Shown: positions 43,919 through 54,078, counted from the stretch's first letter. The stretch is 64,000 bases of DNA from Geodermatophilus dictyosporus (GCF_900115505.1 NZ_FOWQ01000003.1:644045-708044); one strand, 5' to 3'. A program made the numbers and translations. The notes: a model not told the origin generated them from the letters alone.

Positions 43919-44497
43919 GTGTCCCACCCGCCGTCCGTCGACCCGTCCTGGGAGCCGCCGGCCTGGACCCCGCAGCCGGCGGCGGGCACCCCCGCGGGCG
44001 CGTGGACGCCGTGGGGGACCTGGGACCCCGCCGCCGGCCGGGCCGTCCCCGCTCCCGCACCGCCGGCCGCACCGCCGGTGTCCGCCGGCCGGCCGCTGCT
44101 GACCGTGCTGGCCGCGACCGCCGTCGGTGCCGCCGGCCTGGTCGTCGCCGCCGTCCTCGGCGCGCTGGTGCTGACGTCGGCCGCCGACGACGTCGGCCGC
44201 GGGATCGGCGAGGGCATGGCCGAGGCGGTGGACGCGCAGACGGGCGGCTACGCCGACCCGTACTGGACCGGCGGGACGCTCGGGCCGGTGGAGCAGTCCG
44301 ACCCGGTGGAGCCCGGCGAGCTGGGCCCCGACCCGGTGCTCGACGCCTACGCGCAGAGCTGCTTCGGCGGCGACCTGCAGGCCTGCGACGACCTGTTCTA
44401 CGAGTCGCCACCGCAGTCGGAGTACGAGGACTACGGCTCGACCTGCGGGGGCCGGGTGCGGCAGTACGAGGTCCCCTACTGCACCGACCTGGACTGA
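43919..44497 (+). CDS. Single-pass membrane protein with one Cys-rich C-terminal module
   Basis: A 192-aa protein with a Pro/Trp-rich cytoplasmic N-terminus (about 55 residues), one membrane helix (about 58-85), an acidic stalk, and a C-terminal module (about 142-192): SCFGGDLQACDDLFYESPPQ, then STCGGR and a last Cys in PYCTDLD. The module recurs twice in the next gene, so the two are paralogs. The four cysteines probably form two extracytoplasmic disulfides. The function is unknown. Confidence 0.8.
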   Translation: MSHPPSVDPSWEPPAWTPQPAAGTPAGAWTPWGTWDPAAGRAVPAPAPPAAPPVSAGRPLLTVLAATAVGAAGLVVAAVLGALVLTSAADDVGRGIGEGMAEAVDAQTGGYADPYWTGGTLGPVEQSDPVEPGELGPDPVLDAYAQSCFGGDLQACDDLFYESPPQSEYEDYGSTCGGRVRQYEVPYCTDLD

Positions 44498-44683
44498 GCG
44501 GCCGTCCCAGCCGGCCCCCAGCCGTCCGCAAGCGCGTCCGAGCAGGCTGTTCGCGACCCGAGGTGCCGCCGGGGGTCCTGGGGCGGGGCGCCGCCGTGCC
44601 GTGACCGCGCCGTGCTCCCGGTCCTCCCGGGGCCGACCTAGCCTGTCGAGCGCAACCGACCCGTAGCCGAGGAGTCCGCCACC

Positions 44684-45718
44684 ATGTCCCAGCCTCCCTC
44701 CCCGCCCCCGGGCGGCACCGACCCCGGGGCCCCGCAGCCGGGGCAGCAGGGCTGGGGCGCGGCCGACCCGACCGCGCAGGCCGGCCAGCCGGCGCCGCCC
44801 ACGTCGCAGTTCCCGTCCGGGCAGTACAGCCAGCAGTACGGCCAGCAGCCCCACGGCGGCCAGGACCCGAACCAGGCCCCGTACGGACAGCAGTACGGCC
44901 AGCAGCCCTACGACCCCAGCCAGGCGCAGTACGCGCAGCAGTACGGACAGCAGTACGGCCAGCAGCCCTACGGCGGCTACGACCCGAGCCAGGCCCCGTA
45001 CCCGCAGCAGTACGGCCAGCAGTACGGCCCGCCCTACGGCCAGCAGTACGGCCCGCCCTACGGCCAGCAGCCGGCCGCGGACAGGAAGAACCTCGTCGTC
45101 GCGCTGACCGTCGGTGGCGTCCTGCTGCTCGCCGGCCTCGCCGTCGGGCTGTTCTTCCTGCTCCGCGGGGACGACGGCGGCACCACGGTGGCCGACCCGA
45201 CCACCACGAGCGCGAGCTCGTCGTCGAGCCCGTCGAGCTCGTCCCCCTCGCCGTCGTCCGGCGGCGGCAGCGGTGCCACCGGGGAGCCGCAGCCCCCGGT
45301 CGGGCTCGGCGCGGACGAGGAGGGCGACTGGCAGGCCCAGGCCGACGCCTGCTACGCCGGCGACTGGGCCGTCTGCGACGACCTCTGGCTGGACACGCCG
45401 GTCGGCTCGCAGTGGGAGCAGTACGCCGGCACCTGCGCCGGTCGCGTCGACTACGAGGAGGGCACCTGCGAGCCCCGGCTCGGCGACGGGGGCAGCGGGA
45501 GCGAGGCGGTCACCCCGACCGACCCGACCGCGCCCACGGGGCTGGGCGACGACCCCGAGTACCAGCCGCTGGCCGACCAGTGCTTCGCCGGCGACTACGC
45601 CGCCTGCGACGAGCTGTGGGCGCAGAGCCCGGTCGACTCCCCCTACGAGGAGTACGCCGGCACGTGCGCCGGGCGGCTCCCGTACGAGTCGCTGGGCTGC
45701 GAGGACCGGCTGGACTGA
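44684..45718 (+). CDS. Membrane protein with a Tyr/Gly/Gln-repeat N-terminus and two Cys-rich modules
   Basis: A 344-aa protein. Residues about 40-130 are a low-complexity Q/Y/G/P region built of YGQQ-like repeats. One membrane helix follows (about 135-160) and then a Ser/Thr/Pro stalk. Two copies of the module seen in the previous gene come last: ACYAGDWAVCDDLWLDTPVG with GTCAGR, and QCFAGDYAACDELWAQSPVD with GTCAGR. The ATG at 44684 follows GAGGAG, with a TAGCCT -10 candidate near 44639. A wall-facing role is likely. A bidirectional terminator follows. Confidence 0.83.
   Translation: MSQPPSPPPGGTDPGAPQPGQQGWGAADPTAQAGQPAPPTSQFPSGQYSQQYGQQPHGGQDPNQAPYGQQYGQQPYDPSQAQYAQQYGQQYGQQPYGGYDPSQAPYPQQYGQQYGPPYGQQYGPPYGQQPAADRKNLVVALTVGGVLLLAGLAVGLFFLLRGDDGGTTVADPTTTSASSSSSPSSSSPSPSSGGGSGATGEPQPPVGLGADEEGDWQAQADACYAGDWAVCDDLWLDTPVGSQWEQYAGTCAGRVDYEEGTCEPRLGDGGSGSEAVTPTDPTAPTGLGDDPEYQPLADQCFAGDYAACDELWAQSPVDSPYEEYAGTCAGRLPYESLGCEDRLD
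44817..45073 (+). repeat. In-gene low-complexity repeats encoding YGQQ units
   Basis: Imperfect repeats of about 9-18 bases around CAGCAGTACGGCCAGCAG recur across this stretch and keep the reading frame. They give the Tyr/Gln/Gly-rich, prion-like N-terminal tail of the membrane protein. Such a repeat can change length by slippage. Confidence 0.75.
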
Positions 45719-45735
45719 GCCGGACCGACCGCGCA

Positions 45736-45768
45736 GCGGGCCCGGCACCCCCGAGGTGCCGGGCCCGC
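45736..45768. terminator. Bidirectional terminator hairpin between convergent genes
   Basis: GCGGGCCCGGCACC (45736-45749) and its exact reverse complement (45755-45768) surround a five-base loop, midway between the stop of the Cys-module gene and that of glpX. Confidence 0.7.
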
Positions 45769-45785
45769 CGTGCGTCCGCCCGGGG

Positions 45786-46853
45786 TCAGCCCGTGGTGTC
45801 GTGCCGGTCGAAGGGCACCGCGGAGTAGGCGCGCAGCTTCTCCAGCGCGTGCAGGCTCTCGATCGAGCGGATGGTGCCCGAGCGCGACCGCATGACCAGC
45901 GACTGCGTGGTGCAGCCGCCGGCGCGGTACTGGACGCCGCGCAGCAGCTCGCCGTCGGTGATGCCGGTGGCCACGAAGAAGACGTCGCCGCGGACGAGGT
46001 CGTCGATCTGCAGCACCCGGTCGAGGTCGTGGCCGGCGTCCAGGGCCTTCTGCCGCTCCTCGGCGTCCTTGGGCCACAGCCGGCCCTGCAGCGCACCGCC
46101 CATGCACTTGAGCGCGCAGGCGGCGATGATCCCCTCCGGCGTGCCGCCGATGCCCATGAGCAGGTCGACGCCGGTGCCCTCGCGGGCCGCGGCGATGGCG
46201 CCGGCGACGTCGCCGTCGGTGATGAACTTGATCCGGGCGCCGGCCTCCCGGACCTCGTGCACCAGCTGCTCGTGCCGCGGCCGGTCGAGGATGCAGACGG
46301 TGACGTCGGCGACCGAGCCGCGCTTGGCCTTGGCGACCCGCCGGATGTTCTCGGCCACCGGGGCGGTGATGTCGACGACGTCGGCGGCGGCCGGGCCGGT
46401 GGCGATCTTCTCCATGTAGAAGACGGCCGACGGGTCGTACATGGCCCCCCGGTCGGCCACCGCCATGACGGCGATGGCGTTGGGCATGCCCTTGGCCATC
46501 AGCGTGGTGCCGTCGACCGGGTCGACGGCGACGTCGCACTCCGGGCCGTTGCCGTCGCCGACCTGCTCGCCGTTGAAGAGCATGGGCGCCTGGTCCTTCT
46601 CGCCCTCGCCGATGACGACGACGCCCTTCATGCTCACCGTGCCGATCAGGGCGCGCATCGCGTCCACGGCCGCGCCGTCGCCGCCGTTCTTGTCGCCGCG
46701 GCCGACCCAGCGCCCGGCGGCCATCGCCCCGGCCTCGGTGACCCGCACGAGCTCGAGCGCGAGGTTGCGGTCGGGCGCGGGCCGGTCGGCCCGGAAGCTG
46801 CTGCTGGTGTGCGTGCTCGCCGTCAGCGGGCCGTCGGGCACGGGAAGGTTCAC
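45786..46853 (-). CDS. glpX: Class II fructose-1,6-bisphosphatase
   Basis: A 355-aa enzyme of gluconeogenesis hydrolysing fructose-1,6-bisphosphate. GlpX motifs include [51 protein letters not shown] (metal and substrate site) and [20 protein letters not shown]. The GTG at 46853 follows GGAGG. It is divergent from the DUF4245 gene, the same arrangement as Rv1099c/Rv1100 in M. tuberculosis. Confidence 0.97.
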   Translation of the reverse strand: MNLPVPDGPLTASTHTSSSFRADRPAPDRNLALELVRVTEAGAMAAGRWVGRGDKNGGDGAAVDAMRALIGTVSMKGVVVIGEGEKDQAPMLFNGEQVGDGNGPECDVAVDPVDGTTLMAKGMPNAIAVMAVADRGAMYDPSAVFYMEKIATGPAAADVVDITAPVAENIRRVAKAKRGSVADVTVCILDRPRHEQLVHEVREAGARIKFITDGDVAGAIAAAREGTGVDLLMGIGGTPEGIIAACALKCMGGALQGRLWPKDAEERQKALDAGHDLDRVLQIDDLVRGDVFFVATGITDGELLRGVQYRAGGCTTQSLVMRSRSGTIRSIESLHALEKLRAYSAVPFDRHDTTG

Positions 46854-46921
46854 GGGACCTCCAGGTCGGCCCCCGGCGCCGGCGCGGCGGGGTGGGTCAG
46901 CGGTGCTGCGATCCTAGGGGA

Positions 46922-47554
46922 ATGAGCACTCCCGGCCCGTCGAGCGAGCAGGCCGCACACCAGGGGGCAGGACCGCACGCCGACGAGCAGCCACCCCCGC
47001 CGCCGTCCGCGGTCGAGCGGGCCAACCGGATGAGCGCGGCCAACATGCTCCGGTCGCTGCTGCCGCTGGTGGTCATCTGCCTGCTCGCCGTCGGCTGGAT
47101 CGCCTTCCGGCAGGGCGACCCCGACCCGGTGCGGCCGATCGATCCGACGAGCTCCGTCCAGCTGGCCGCCGCGCGCGCGTCCTACGCCGTCCAGGTGCCC
47201 TCCGAGCTGCCCGACGGCTACCGCCCCACCAGCGTGCGCACCGACGCCGGGGGCGCCGTCGACGGCGCTCCCGTGACGCTGGAGATCGGCTACGTGACCC
47301 CCTCGACGGAGTTCGCCGGGTACGTGACCAGCGACGACCCCGGCGCCGACCCCCTCTCCGCGGTGCTCGACGGCGCGCGGGCCGACGGTACGGTGCGGCT
47401 GGCCGGCGAGGAGTGGACCCGCTCGACCACCGGCCGCGGGGAGACGGCGCTCTCCCGCGAGGAGGACGGCGTGACGCTGCTGGTGACCGGCTCGGCCACG
47501 GACGCGGAGCTGGAGACCGTCGCCGCCGCCGTCGCGCCGGTGCCCGCGCGCTGA
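46922..47554 (+). CDS. DUF4245 family membrane-anchored protein
   Basis: A 210-aa protein with a ~40-residue hydrophilic start, one membrane helix (about 42-62) and an extracytoplasmic domain (YAVQVPSELPDGYRPTSVRT, later VTLEIGYVTPSTEF). This pattern and its position opposite glpX match DUF4245 proteins such as Rv1100. The ATG at 46922 lies next to a TAGGGG, so the transcript may be nearly leaderless. The function is unknown. Confidence 0.82.
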   Translation: MSTPGPSSEQAAHQGAGPHADEQPPPPPSAVERANRMSAANMLRSLLPLVVICLLAVGWIAFRQGDPDPVRPIDPTSSVQLAAARASYAVQVPSELPDGYRPTSVRTDAGGAVDGAPVTLEIGYVTPSTEFAGYVTSDDPGADPLSAVLDGARADGTVRLAGEEWTRSTTGRGETALSREEDGVTLLVTGSATDAELETVAAAVAPVPAR

Positions 47555-47561
47555 GCCCGGC

Positions 47562-47780
47562 TCAGGCCTGCGGCTCGCCGGGGGTGGCCGCGGCCAGCCG
47601 CTCGCGCGCCCGGTCGAGCCAGTGCTGGCACAGCCCGGCCAGCTCCTCGCCGCGCTCCCACAGGGCCAGGGACTCCTCGAGGGTCAGCCCCCCGGCCTCG
47701 AGCCGGCGGACCACCTCGGCCAGCTCCTCGCGGGCCTGCTCGTAGGTCTGGGTCGGCTGCTCCGGGGTCGCCTCGCTCAC
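47562..47780 (-). CDS. xseB: Exodeoxyribonuclease VII small subunit
   Basis: A 72-aa helical protein with the XseB pattern [20 protein letters not shown] followed by [19 protein letters not shown]. It pairs with XseA to degrade single-stranded DNA. The ATG at 47780 overlaps the xseA stop. Confidence 0.96.
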   Translation of the reverse strand: MSEATPEQPTQTYEQAREELAEVVRRLEAGGLTLEESLALWERGEELAGLCQHWLDRARERLAAATPGEPQA

Positions 47781-48997
47781 GGCTCCCCATCCTGCCGGTC
47801 GACCCGGACGGGCAGCCGACCACCGGCGACCCGCACCGCCAGCCGCTCGTCGTCCCCGACCGCGGCCGGGTCGCGGACCAGGGCGCCGTCAGCCCGCTGC
47901 ACCAGCGCGTAGCCCCGCTCGAGCGTGGCCTGCGGCGAGAGCGCCGCGACGCGAGCCCGGGCGTGCTCGAGGTCACGCTCGGCGGTCTCGACGCGGTGGG
48001 TGAGGGTGCGCCGGGCCCGGTCGCGCAGCGCCGAGACGTCGTCGGCGCGGCCGTGCAGCAGCCGCTCGGGAGCGGCCAGCGCCGGCCGGCTGCGCACGCC
48101 CTCCAGCCAGCGCACCTGCTGCTCGAGCCGCAGCGCGAGCAGGTGCCGGGCGCGGGCGCGCAGCCCGTCGACCAGCCGCCGCTGCTCGCCGATCTCGGGC
48201 ACCACCCGGTGCGCGGCGTCGGTGGGGGTGGCCGCCCGCACGTCGGCCGCGTGGTCGACCAGGGTGGTGTCGGTCTCGTGCCCGACGGCGGTGACCACCG
48301 GCGTGCGGCAGGCCGCGACGGCGCGCACCAGGCCCTCGTCGGAGAAGGGCAGCAGGTCCTCCACCGAGCCGCCGCCGCGGGCGACGACGATGACCTCGAC
48401 CTCCGGGTCGCGGTCGAGCCGCTGCAGGCCGTCGATGACCGACGCGGCGGCGTTCACGCCCTGCACCAGGCTGTGGTGGACGGCGAAGCGCACCGCGGGC
48501 CAGCGCCGCCGGGCGGTGACCAGCACGTCGCGCTCGGCGGCGGAGTCCTTGCCGGTGACCAGTCCGACGACGGCCGGCGCGAAGGGCAGCGGGCGCTTGC
48601 GGGCGGCGTCGAAGAGGCCCTCGGCGGCCAGCAGCCTCCGGATGCGCTCGATGCGGGCCAGCAGCTCGCCGAGGCCCACGGCGCGGATCTCGGTGGCGCG
48701 CAGCGAGAACGACCCGCGGGCGATGTAGTAGTCGGGCCGGGCCCGCACGACGACCCGGGCGCCCTCGGTGAGCTCCAGGCCGGGCCGGTCGGCGACGTCG
48801 CGGGCGCAGGTGACCGGCACCGAGAGGTCGGCGGCCGGGTCGCGCAGGGTGAGGAAGACCGTCGCCGCCCCGCGCCGGGACAGCTGGGCGACCTGGCCCT
48901 CGACCCACACCTCGCCCAGCCGGCCGATCCACTCGGCGACCTTGCGGGCCACCGTGCGCACCGGCCAGGGCGCCTCGGGGGAGGAGGGGGCGGTCAT
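47777..48997 (-). CDS. xseA: Exodeoxyribonuclease VII large subunit
   Basis: A 406-aa nuclease subunit with an N-terminal OB fold ([20 protein letters not shown]) and the catalytic domain ([40 protein letters not shown] and [20 protein letters not shown]), followed by coiled coils. It acts in DNA repair and recombination with XseB. The gene order matches Rv1108c-Rv1107c. Confidence 0.97.
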   Translation of the reverse strand: MTAPSSPEAPWPVRTVARKVAEWIGRLGEVWVEGQVAQLSRRGAATVFLTLRDPAADLSVPVTCARDVADRPGLELTEGARVVVRARPDYYIARGSFSLRATEIRAVGLGELLARIERIRRLLAAEGLFDAARKRPLPFAPAVVGLVTGKDSAAERDVLVTARRRWPAVRFAVHHSLVQGVNAAASVIDGLQRLDRDPEVEVIVVARGGGSVEDLLPFSDEGLVRAVAACRTPVVTAVGHETDTTLVDHAADVRAATPTDAAHRVVPEIGEQRRLVDGLRARARHLLALRLEQQVRWLEGVRSRPALAAPERLLHGRADDVSALRDRARRTLTHRVETAERDLEHARARVAALSPQATLERGYALVQRADGALVRDPAAVGDDERLAVRVAGGRLPVRVDRQDGEP

Positions 48998-49028
48998 GCC
49001 CCGAGCGTGCCAGGGGCCACCGACGGCA

Positions 49029-49060
49029 GCGGCCCGGACCCCCGACGGGGCCCGGGCCGC
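49029..49060 (-). terminator. Terminator hairpin after the lipid-droplet-type gene
   Basis: GCGGCCCGG (49029-49037) pairs with 49052-49060. A mismatch and an inner CCCC/GGGG stem continue it to a four-base loop. It lies 20 bases beyond the stop of the minus-strand gene. Confidence 0.55.
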
Positions 49061-49080
49061 GTGCCGGGTTGGTCGAGCCG

Positions 49081-50706
49081 CTAGCCCCGGGGCTGCAGGG
49101 GGCTGGCGTCGACGGCCTGCTGCTCGAGCTTCTCCAGCCGGTTGCGCAGCATGGTGACGAACTGCGGCCGGTTCTGGGTGGCCTCCTCGTAGGCGAGCAG
49201 GTCCTGCACCGTGGCGAGCTGGTAGCCGCGCAGCCGGCCGCGCAGCTGGGCGATGGTGAAGGAGTCGTAGCCCTCGATCGGCGCCGAGCCGGCCGCCTCC
49301 GCGCCGGACCCCTCGCTGCCGTCGCCCGCGTCGTCGGTGGCGTCGTCGGTGGCGGCGTCGGACTGCTCGGGGGCCGCGCCCGCCGCGGCGACCGGCGTGC
49401 CGCCCTCGTCGGTGGCGGTCACGGTGTCGGTGTCGGTCGTGCTGTCGGTGTCCGGGGTCGTGGTGGTCGCGGCGTCCTCCGCCGGGCCGGCCTCGGCACC
49501 CATCTCCTCGTCGACGCGGACGTGCTCCTCGGTGACGACGTCGCTGCCCTCGCCCGTCGCGGTGTCCTCGCCCGTCGGGCTCTCGCCGGTCGGGGTGTCC
49601 GGCCCGGCCGTCGCCTCGCCGCCCTCCGGGGCGACGACGCCCTCCTCGGTGACGGTGCCCTCGACGGTGGCGACCTCGCCGTCGGGCGTGATGACGTCCA
49701 CCTCGGACGGCGCCTCGCCACCCGCGTCGGGCTGCGCGTCCTGGGCCAGCACGCCCGCGTCCCCCGCGGTCGCCTCGCCGCCGGCCGCCTCGCCGGTCGC
49801 CTCGTCGGTCGCCGCGCCGGTCGCCGCGTCGGCCAGGCCGATGTCGGTGTCGGGCACGCCGGAGTCCGCGGCGTCGGGGGTGGCCGTGTCGTCGCTGCCC
49901 ACGTCCGGCGCGCCGGCCAGCTCACCGACCGGGGAGCCCCCGGGGTCGCTGGCGGCGGGTGCGTCGTCCGGGGTGGCGGCGCCGGACTCGGGGCCGGTGC
50001 CCTCGGCCTCGAGCAGCGCCGACTCCAGCGCGTCCTCGGCGGTGAGCGTGGAGTCGGCGGCGTCGAGGGCGGCCTGGGCCTCCTCGGCGCCCTGCACCTG
50101 GTCGGTGATGCCCTCGAGGGCGGCCACGACCTCGGCCGGGGCCGGGTCCGGCGGGAGCCCGGCGGCCTCGTCGTCGACCAGGCCGGCCGCGTCGGTGTCG
50201 ACGTCGACCTCCATGACGTCGACCTCGGTGAACTCCACCCGTGCGTCGGTGTCGTCGAGGGCGGAGGCGGTGTCCTCCACCGCGGCCACGACGGCGTCGG
50301 CGGCCGGGTCGTCGGGGAGGGCCGCCACCTCCTCGTCGGCGGTGGTGCCGGCGGTGGTGTCGACGTCGGGCGCGCGGTCGAAGGCGGAGTCGCGCAGGAC
50401 GTCGATCGGCTGGGCGACCAGCGCGCTGCCGTCCTGGGCCCGGTCCGGGGCCGCGGCCTCGTCGTCGTCGTCGTCGAAGGTGGCCAGGCCCGGCTCGCTC
50501 GCGCCCCGGATGCCGGTGAGCACCTCGTCGCCGCGGGCCACCAGGCCCGACCACTGCTGCTGCAGCTTCATCGCGGCCTGCAGCGCGATGCCGATGAGGC
50601 GCACCGGGAGTCCCGGCAGCGTCCGGGGGAGGCTGCGGACGTCGTCGAGGACGGTGGCGGCCAGGCCGACACTCGCGCGGATCGGCTCGGGGATCTCACG
50701 GGACAT
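49081..50706 (-). CDS. Rv1109c-like (lipid-droplet-associated type) protein with a ~350-residue acidic insert
   Basis: A 541-aa protein. The first ~70 residues ([20 protein letters not shown] and [20 protein letters not shown]) and the last ~65 ([20 protein letters not shown], then [14 protein letters not shown]) match the compact Mycobacterium Rv1109c-type protein that sits between xseA and lytB and is annotated as lipid-droplet-associated. Between them lie about 390 residues almost wholly of Asp, Glu, Ala, Thr, Gly and Val, probably unstructured and strongly acidic. The ATG at 50706 was chosen at the start of homology; upstream codons run into the ispH promoter. Confidence 0.75.
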   Translation of the reverse strand: MSREIPEPIRASVGLAATVLDDVRSLPRTLPGLPVRLIGIALQAAMKLQQQWSGLVARGDEVLTGIRGASEPGLATFDDDDDEAAAPDRAQDGSALVAQPIDVLRDSAFDRAPDVDTTAGTTADEEVAALPDDPAADAVVAAVEDTASALDDTDARVEFTEVDVMEVDVDTDAAGLVDDEAAGLPPDPAPAEVVAALEGITDQVQGAEEAQAALDAADSTLTAEDALESALLEAEGTGPESGAATPDDAPAASDPGGSPVGELAGAPDVGSDDTATPDAADSGVPDTDIGLADAATGAATDEATGEAAGGEATAGDAGVLAQDAQPDAGGEAPSEVDVITPDGEVATVEGTVTEEGVVAPEGGEATAGPDTPTGESPTGEDTATGEGSDVVTEEHVRVDEEMGAEAGPAEDAATTTTPDTDSTTDTDTVTATDEGGTPVAAAGAAPEQSDAATDDATDDAGDGSEGSGAEAAGSAPIEGYDSFTIAQLRGRLRGYQLATVQDLLAYEEATQNRPQFVTMLRNRLEKLEQQAVDASPLQPRG

Positions 50707-50885
50707 GGGCCCAGCCTGCCGCAGTGCCCGCGGAACGGCAGCGTGTGCCGGCCGGTGGCCACCCGGTCGGGCGGGGCGCTCGCGCGGCGGCGTGTCGGAG
50801 GTCTCACCAGCGGCCTGCCCGGTGGGGGCCTGCTGTGACCCGTCGTACGCCGAGGGGCGGGGGGTGCCCCGCATACCATGGGGGC

Positions 50886-51836
50886 ATGGCTGATCAGCGC
50901 GGACGCGTCCTGCTGGCCGATCCCCGGGGCTACTGCGCCGGCGTGGACCGGGCGGTGGTCGCCGTCGAGCGGGCGCTGGAGATCCACGGCGCCCCGGTCT
51001 ACGTCCGCAAGCAGATCGTCCACAACAAGCACGTCGTCGCCACGCTCGAGCGCCGCGGTGCGGTCTTCGTCGACGAGACCGACGAGGTGCCCGAGGGCTC
51101 GGTCGTCGTCTTCAGCGCCCACGGCGTCTCACCGGCGGTGCACCAGGAGGCCGCGGCCCGGCAGCTGCGGACCATCGACGCCACCTGCCCGCTGGTGACC
51201 AAGGTGCACCAGGAGGCCAAGCGGTTCGCCCGCGACGACTACGACATCCTGCTCATCGGCCACCGCGGCCACGAGGAGGTCGAGGGCACCTCCGGCGAGG
51301 CGCCGTCGCACATCCAGCTCGTCGACGGGCCCGAGGACGTCGCGAACGTCCAGGTCCGCGACCCCGAGCGGGTCGTGTGGCTGTCGCAGACCACGCTCTC
51401 GGTCGACGAGACCCTGGCGACGGTCGACCAGTTGACGACCCGCTTCCCCGGCCTGCAGTCCCCGCCCAGCGACGACATCTGCTACGCCACCCAGAACCGT
51501 CAACAGGCCGTGAAGCAGATGGCCGCCGAGTGCGACCTGGTCGTCGTGGTCGGCTCGACCAACTCGTCGAACTCCGTGCGGCTGGTGGAGGTCGCCCTGG
51601 AGGCCGGCGCCCGCGCCTCGCACCTGGTCGACTACGCCGCCGAGATCGACGAGGCCTGGCTCGAGGGCGTGGGCACCGTCGGCGTCACCAGCGGTGCCTC
51701 GGTGCCCGAGGTGCTGGTGAGCGAGGTGCTCGACTGGCTGGCCGCGCGCGGCTACCCCGACGTCGAGACGGTCAAGGCCGCCGAGGAGCGCCTGGTCTTC
51801 GCGCTGCCCCACGAGCTGCGTCCCAAGCGCGGCTGA
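50886..51836 (+). CDS. ispH: 4-hydroxy-3-methylbut-2-enyl diphosphate reductase (IspH/LytB)
   Basis: A 316-aa [4Fe-4S] enzyme, the last step of the MEP isoprenoid pathway yielding IPP and DMAPP. The three cluster cysteines are visible: C17 in [13 protein letters not shown], near C101 in [11 protein letters not shown] and near C199 in [11 protein letters not shown]. Other motifs are [19 protein letters not shown] and [11 protein letters not shown]. The ATG at 50886 gives the standard length. Confidence 0.98.
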   Translation: MADQRGRVLLADPRGYCAGVDRAVVAVERALEIHGAPVYVRKQIVHNKHVVATLERRGAVFVDETDEVPEGSVVVFSAHGVSPAVHQEAAARQLRTIDATCPLVTKVHQEAKRFARDDYDILLIGHRGHEEVEGTSGEAPSHIQLVDGPEDVANVQVRDPERVVWLSQTTLSVDETLATVDQLTTRFPGLQSPPSDDICYATQNRQQAVKQMAAECDLVVVVGSTNSSNSVRLVEVALEAGARASHLVDYAAEIDEAWLEGVGTVGVTSGASVPEVLVSEVLDWLAARGYPDVETVKAAEERLVFALPHELRPKRG

Positions 51837-51908
51837 CCCGCCCCGGGACGGCCTCCCGGCAGGGGCCCGCCGCGAGCCTGCGAGCGGTGGGGGCAGGGAG
51901 GTGCTCCC

Positions 51909-52634
51909 TCAGCGGCGGGCGGCCCAGCGGATCACGGCGACCACCAGCGCGACGCCGGTGGCGACCGCCATCGTGGGGAAGCCGCGGATGAGCACCGTGG
52001 CGATCGTCGGCAGGTTCAGGCTGGCCGAGGGGGCCAGGCCCACGTTCACCGCGGCGACGGCGACGAACACCATCGGCGGGGCGACGACCGGGGTGAGCAG
52101 GTCGGGTTTGCGGACCAGCAGCGTGGCGACGGCCGAGCCCGCGACCAGGGTGACGAGGGTCAGCGTGCCCAGGCCGACGCCGAAGAAGGAGTCGACGGCG
52201 CCGCCGGCGAGGGTGAGGACGAAGACGCCGAGGACGGCGACCACGCCGCGCAGCCGGCTGCCGGCCTCCGCCGTGGACGGCGCGGTGCGGGAGCCCGCGC
52301 GCTGGGCCGGGCGCCCGGTGGCGCGGCTGCCGCCGCGGGCGCCGGTCCCGGCGTCGTCGCGGTCGGGCAGCGGCGGCACGGCGGCGGAGGGGATGCGCTG
52401 CGACGGGCGGGCGCCGGAGGGCCGGGCGCCGTTCACGGCGGGACGGCCCGTCCCGCCGGCGCGGTCGGGGGCGGGCACCGCGGGGCGGCCGCGCGGCGGG
52501 GGCGGCGGCACCGGCGGGCGGGCCATGCGCACCGGGCGGTCGGGGCCGGTCACGTCGGGGCGGACGCTGCCGTGGTGGCGCTCCGGGCGCACTCCGCTGT
52601 CCCGCCAGGTGTCGGCTGCACGCACCGAGGTCAT
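51909..52634 (-). CDS. DUF6542-type membrane protein
   Basis: A 241-aa protein with a ~125-residue Pro/Arg/Gly-rich, probably disordered N-terminus and four membrane helices in the last ~115 residues (GVVAVLGVFVLTLAGGAVDS and LTLVTLVAGSAVATLLVRKP). The architecture and its place beside ispH match DUF6542 proteins of Actinobacteria (Rv1111c position). The ATG at 52634 was chosen; upstream sequence lacks coding character. The function is unknown. Confidence 0.72.
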   Translation of the reverse strand: MTSVRAADTWRDSGVRPERHHGSVRPDVTGPDRPVRMARPPVPPPPPRGRPAVPAPDRAGGTGRPAVNGARPSGARPSQRIPSAAVPPLPDRDDAGTGARGGSRATGRPAQRAGSRTAPSTAEAGSRLRGVVAVLGVFVLTLAGGAVDSFFGVGLGTLTLVTLVAGSAVATLLVRKPDLLTPVVAPPMVFVAVAAVNVGLAPSASLNLPTIATVLIRGFPTMAVATGVALVVAVIRWAARR

Positions 52635-52832
52635 GGCGCACCTCCCCGTCCGGACCGGTGGGCCCCGGGTGGGGCCGCTGTGGGCACTCACGGTAGCGAC
52701 GGGAGGGGGATCCGCGGGCCGTTTCCCGGTGTCGGACCTCGACACGTATCCGTGCCGATTTGGCAACTCTCGGTGCGAGGGTGGGGGCGGTGTGACGGAC
52801 GCGCCGTCCGGGACGGGCGGGGTGCGGGCCGG

Positions 52833-54011
52833 TCAGGCGTCCCGGGTCCAGCGCAGGGGGCGCACCCCGTCGTCGGCGCGGTCGTCGGCGGCGTCGCGCT
52901 CGGGCAGCAGCGTCCGCTCGGGCAGCGCGGGCCGGGTGACGGGCACGACGTGGTCGCCGTCGCCGCCCGTGTCACCGGCACGGTCGTCGGCGGGGCGGAG
53001 CGTGCGGACCACGGCCTCGACCGCCGGTGGCGTGGGCACGGGGGTCTCGCCGACGCCGAGGTCGTCGAAGCGACGGGCGGCGGCCAGCACGGACCGCTCG
53101 TAGGAGCCGACCGTCTCGTTGTAGCGGGCGAGCGTGGCGCCCAGTGCCGAGCCGAGCCGGGTGAGGTGGCCCGACAGCGTGGTCAGGCGGGCGTGCAGCC
53201 GGCGGCCGACCTCGATGACCTGGTCGGCGTCGCGGGCCAGCCGCTCCTGCCGCCACGAGTGGGCAACGGTGCGCAGCAGCGCCAGCAGCGTGCTGGGCGT
53301 GGCGATGACGACGTCGCGGCCGAAGCCGTACTCGAGCAGACCGGGCTCGGCCTCCAGCGCGGTGGTGAGGAAGCCGTCGGAGGGCACGAACAGCACGGTG
53401 AACGGCGCCGCGGGCCGGAAGGCGGTGGGGTAGCGGCGCGCGGCGAGCTGGTCGACGTGCGTGCGCAGCTGCCGGGCGTGCGCGGCGACCCGCTGGGCCT
53501 TGACCGTCTCGTCGGGGGCCTGCACCGCCTCGATGTAGCCGGTGAAGGGCACCTTCGCGTCGACGACCACCTGCCGTCCGTCGGAGAGGGTGACCACCAG
53601 GTCGGGGCGGACGCCGGCGCCCTCGTCGTTGGTGGACGACGGCTGCTCGACGAAGTCGCAGTGCTCGAGCAGGCCGGCCACCTCGACCACCCGGCGCAGC
53701 TGCACCTCGCCCCAGCGGCCGCGCACGTGCGGCGTCCGCAGCGCGGTGACCAGCGCCGCCGTCTCCTGGCGCAGCATCGCGCTGGTCTGCCCGACGGTGC
53801 CCATCTGCTCCCGCAGCTCACCGTGCGCGGTGGCCCGGGCCTGCTCCATGCCGGCGAGCAGCCGGTGCAGGTGGTCGATCGACTCGTGCAGCGGGTCGAG
53901 ACCGGTCTCGGCCGGCCGGCGGCGGGCGAGCAGCGCGACGACCCCGAGCGTGACGGCGACCCCCAGCAGCACCCCGAGGAGCAGGCCGAGCAGCAGCGAC
54001 GCGGCGTCCAC
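52833..54011 (-). CDS. rmuC: DNA recombination protein RmuC
   Basis: A 392-aa protein with an N-terminal membrane helix (about 5-29), a coiled-coil segment and the RmuC nuclease-like domain: VRGRWGEVQLRRVVEVAGLL, GVRPDLVVTLSDGRQVVVDA with DAKVPF following, and FGRDVVIATPSTLLALLRTV. RmuC limits rearrangement between inverted repeats. The C-terminal ~60 residues are an acidic variable tail. Confidence 0.95.
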   Translation of the reverse strand: MDAASLLLGLLLGVLLGVAVTLGVVALLARRRPAETGLDPLHESIDHLHRLLAGMEQARATAHGELREQMGTVGQTSAMLRQETAALVTALRTPHVRGRWGEVQLRRVVEVAGLLEHCDFVEQPSSTNDEGAGVRPDLVVTLSDGRQVVVDAKVPFTGYIEAVQAPDETVKAQRVAAHARQLRTHVDQLAARRYPTAFRPAAPFTVLFVPSDGFLTTALEAEPGLLEYGFGRDVVIATPSTLLALLRTVAHSWRQERLARDADQVIEVGRRLHARLTTLSGHLTRLGSALGATLARYNETVGSYERSVLAAARRFDDLGVGETPVPTPPAVEAVVRTLRPADDRAGDTGGDGDHVVPVTRPALPERTLLPERDAADDRADDGVRPLRWTRDA

Positions 54012-54078
54012 GCCAGCAGGGTGCCTCAGCCCACCGACATCTCCCGGGAGGCGGCTCCGTTCCGCGGGGGTCCGTCGA

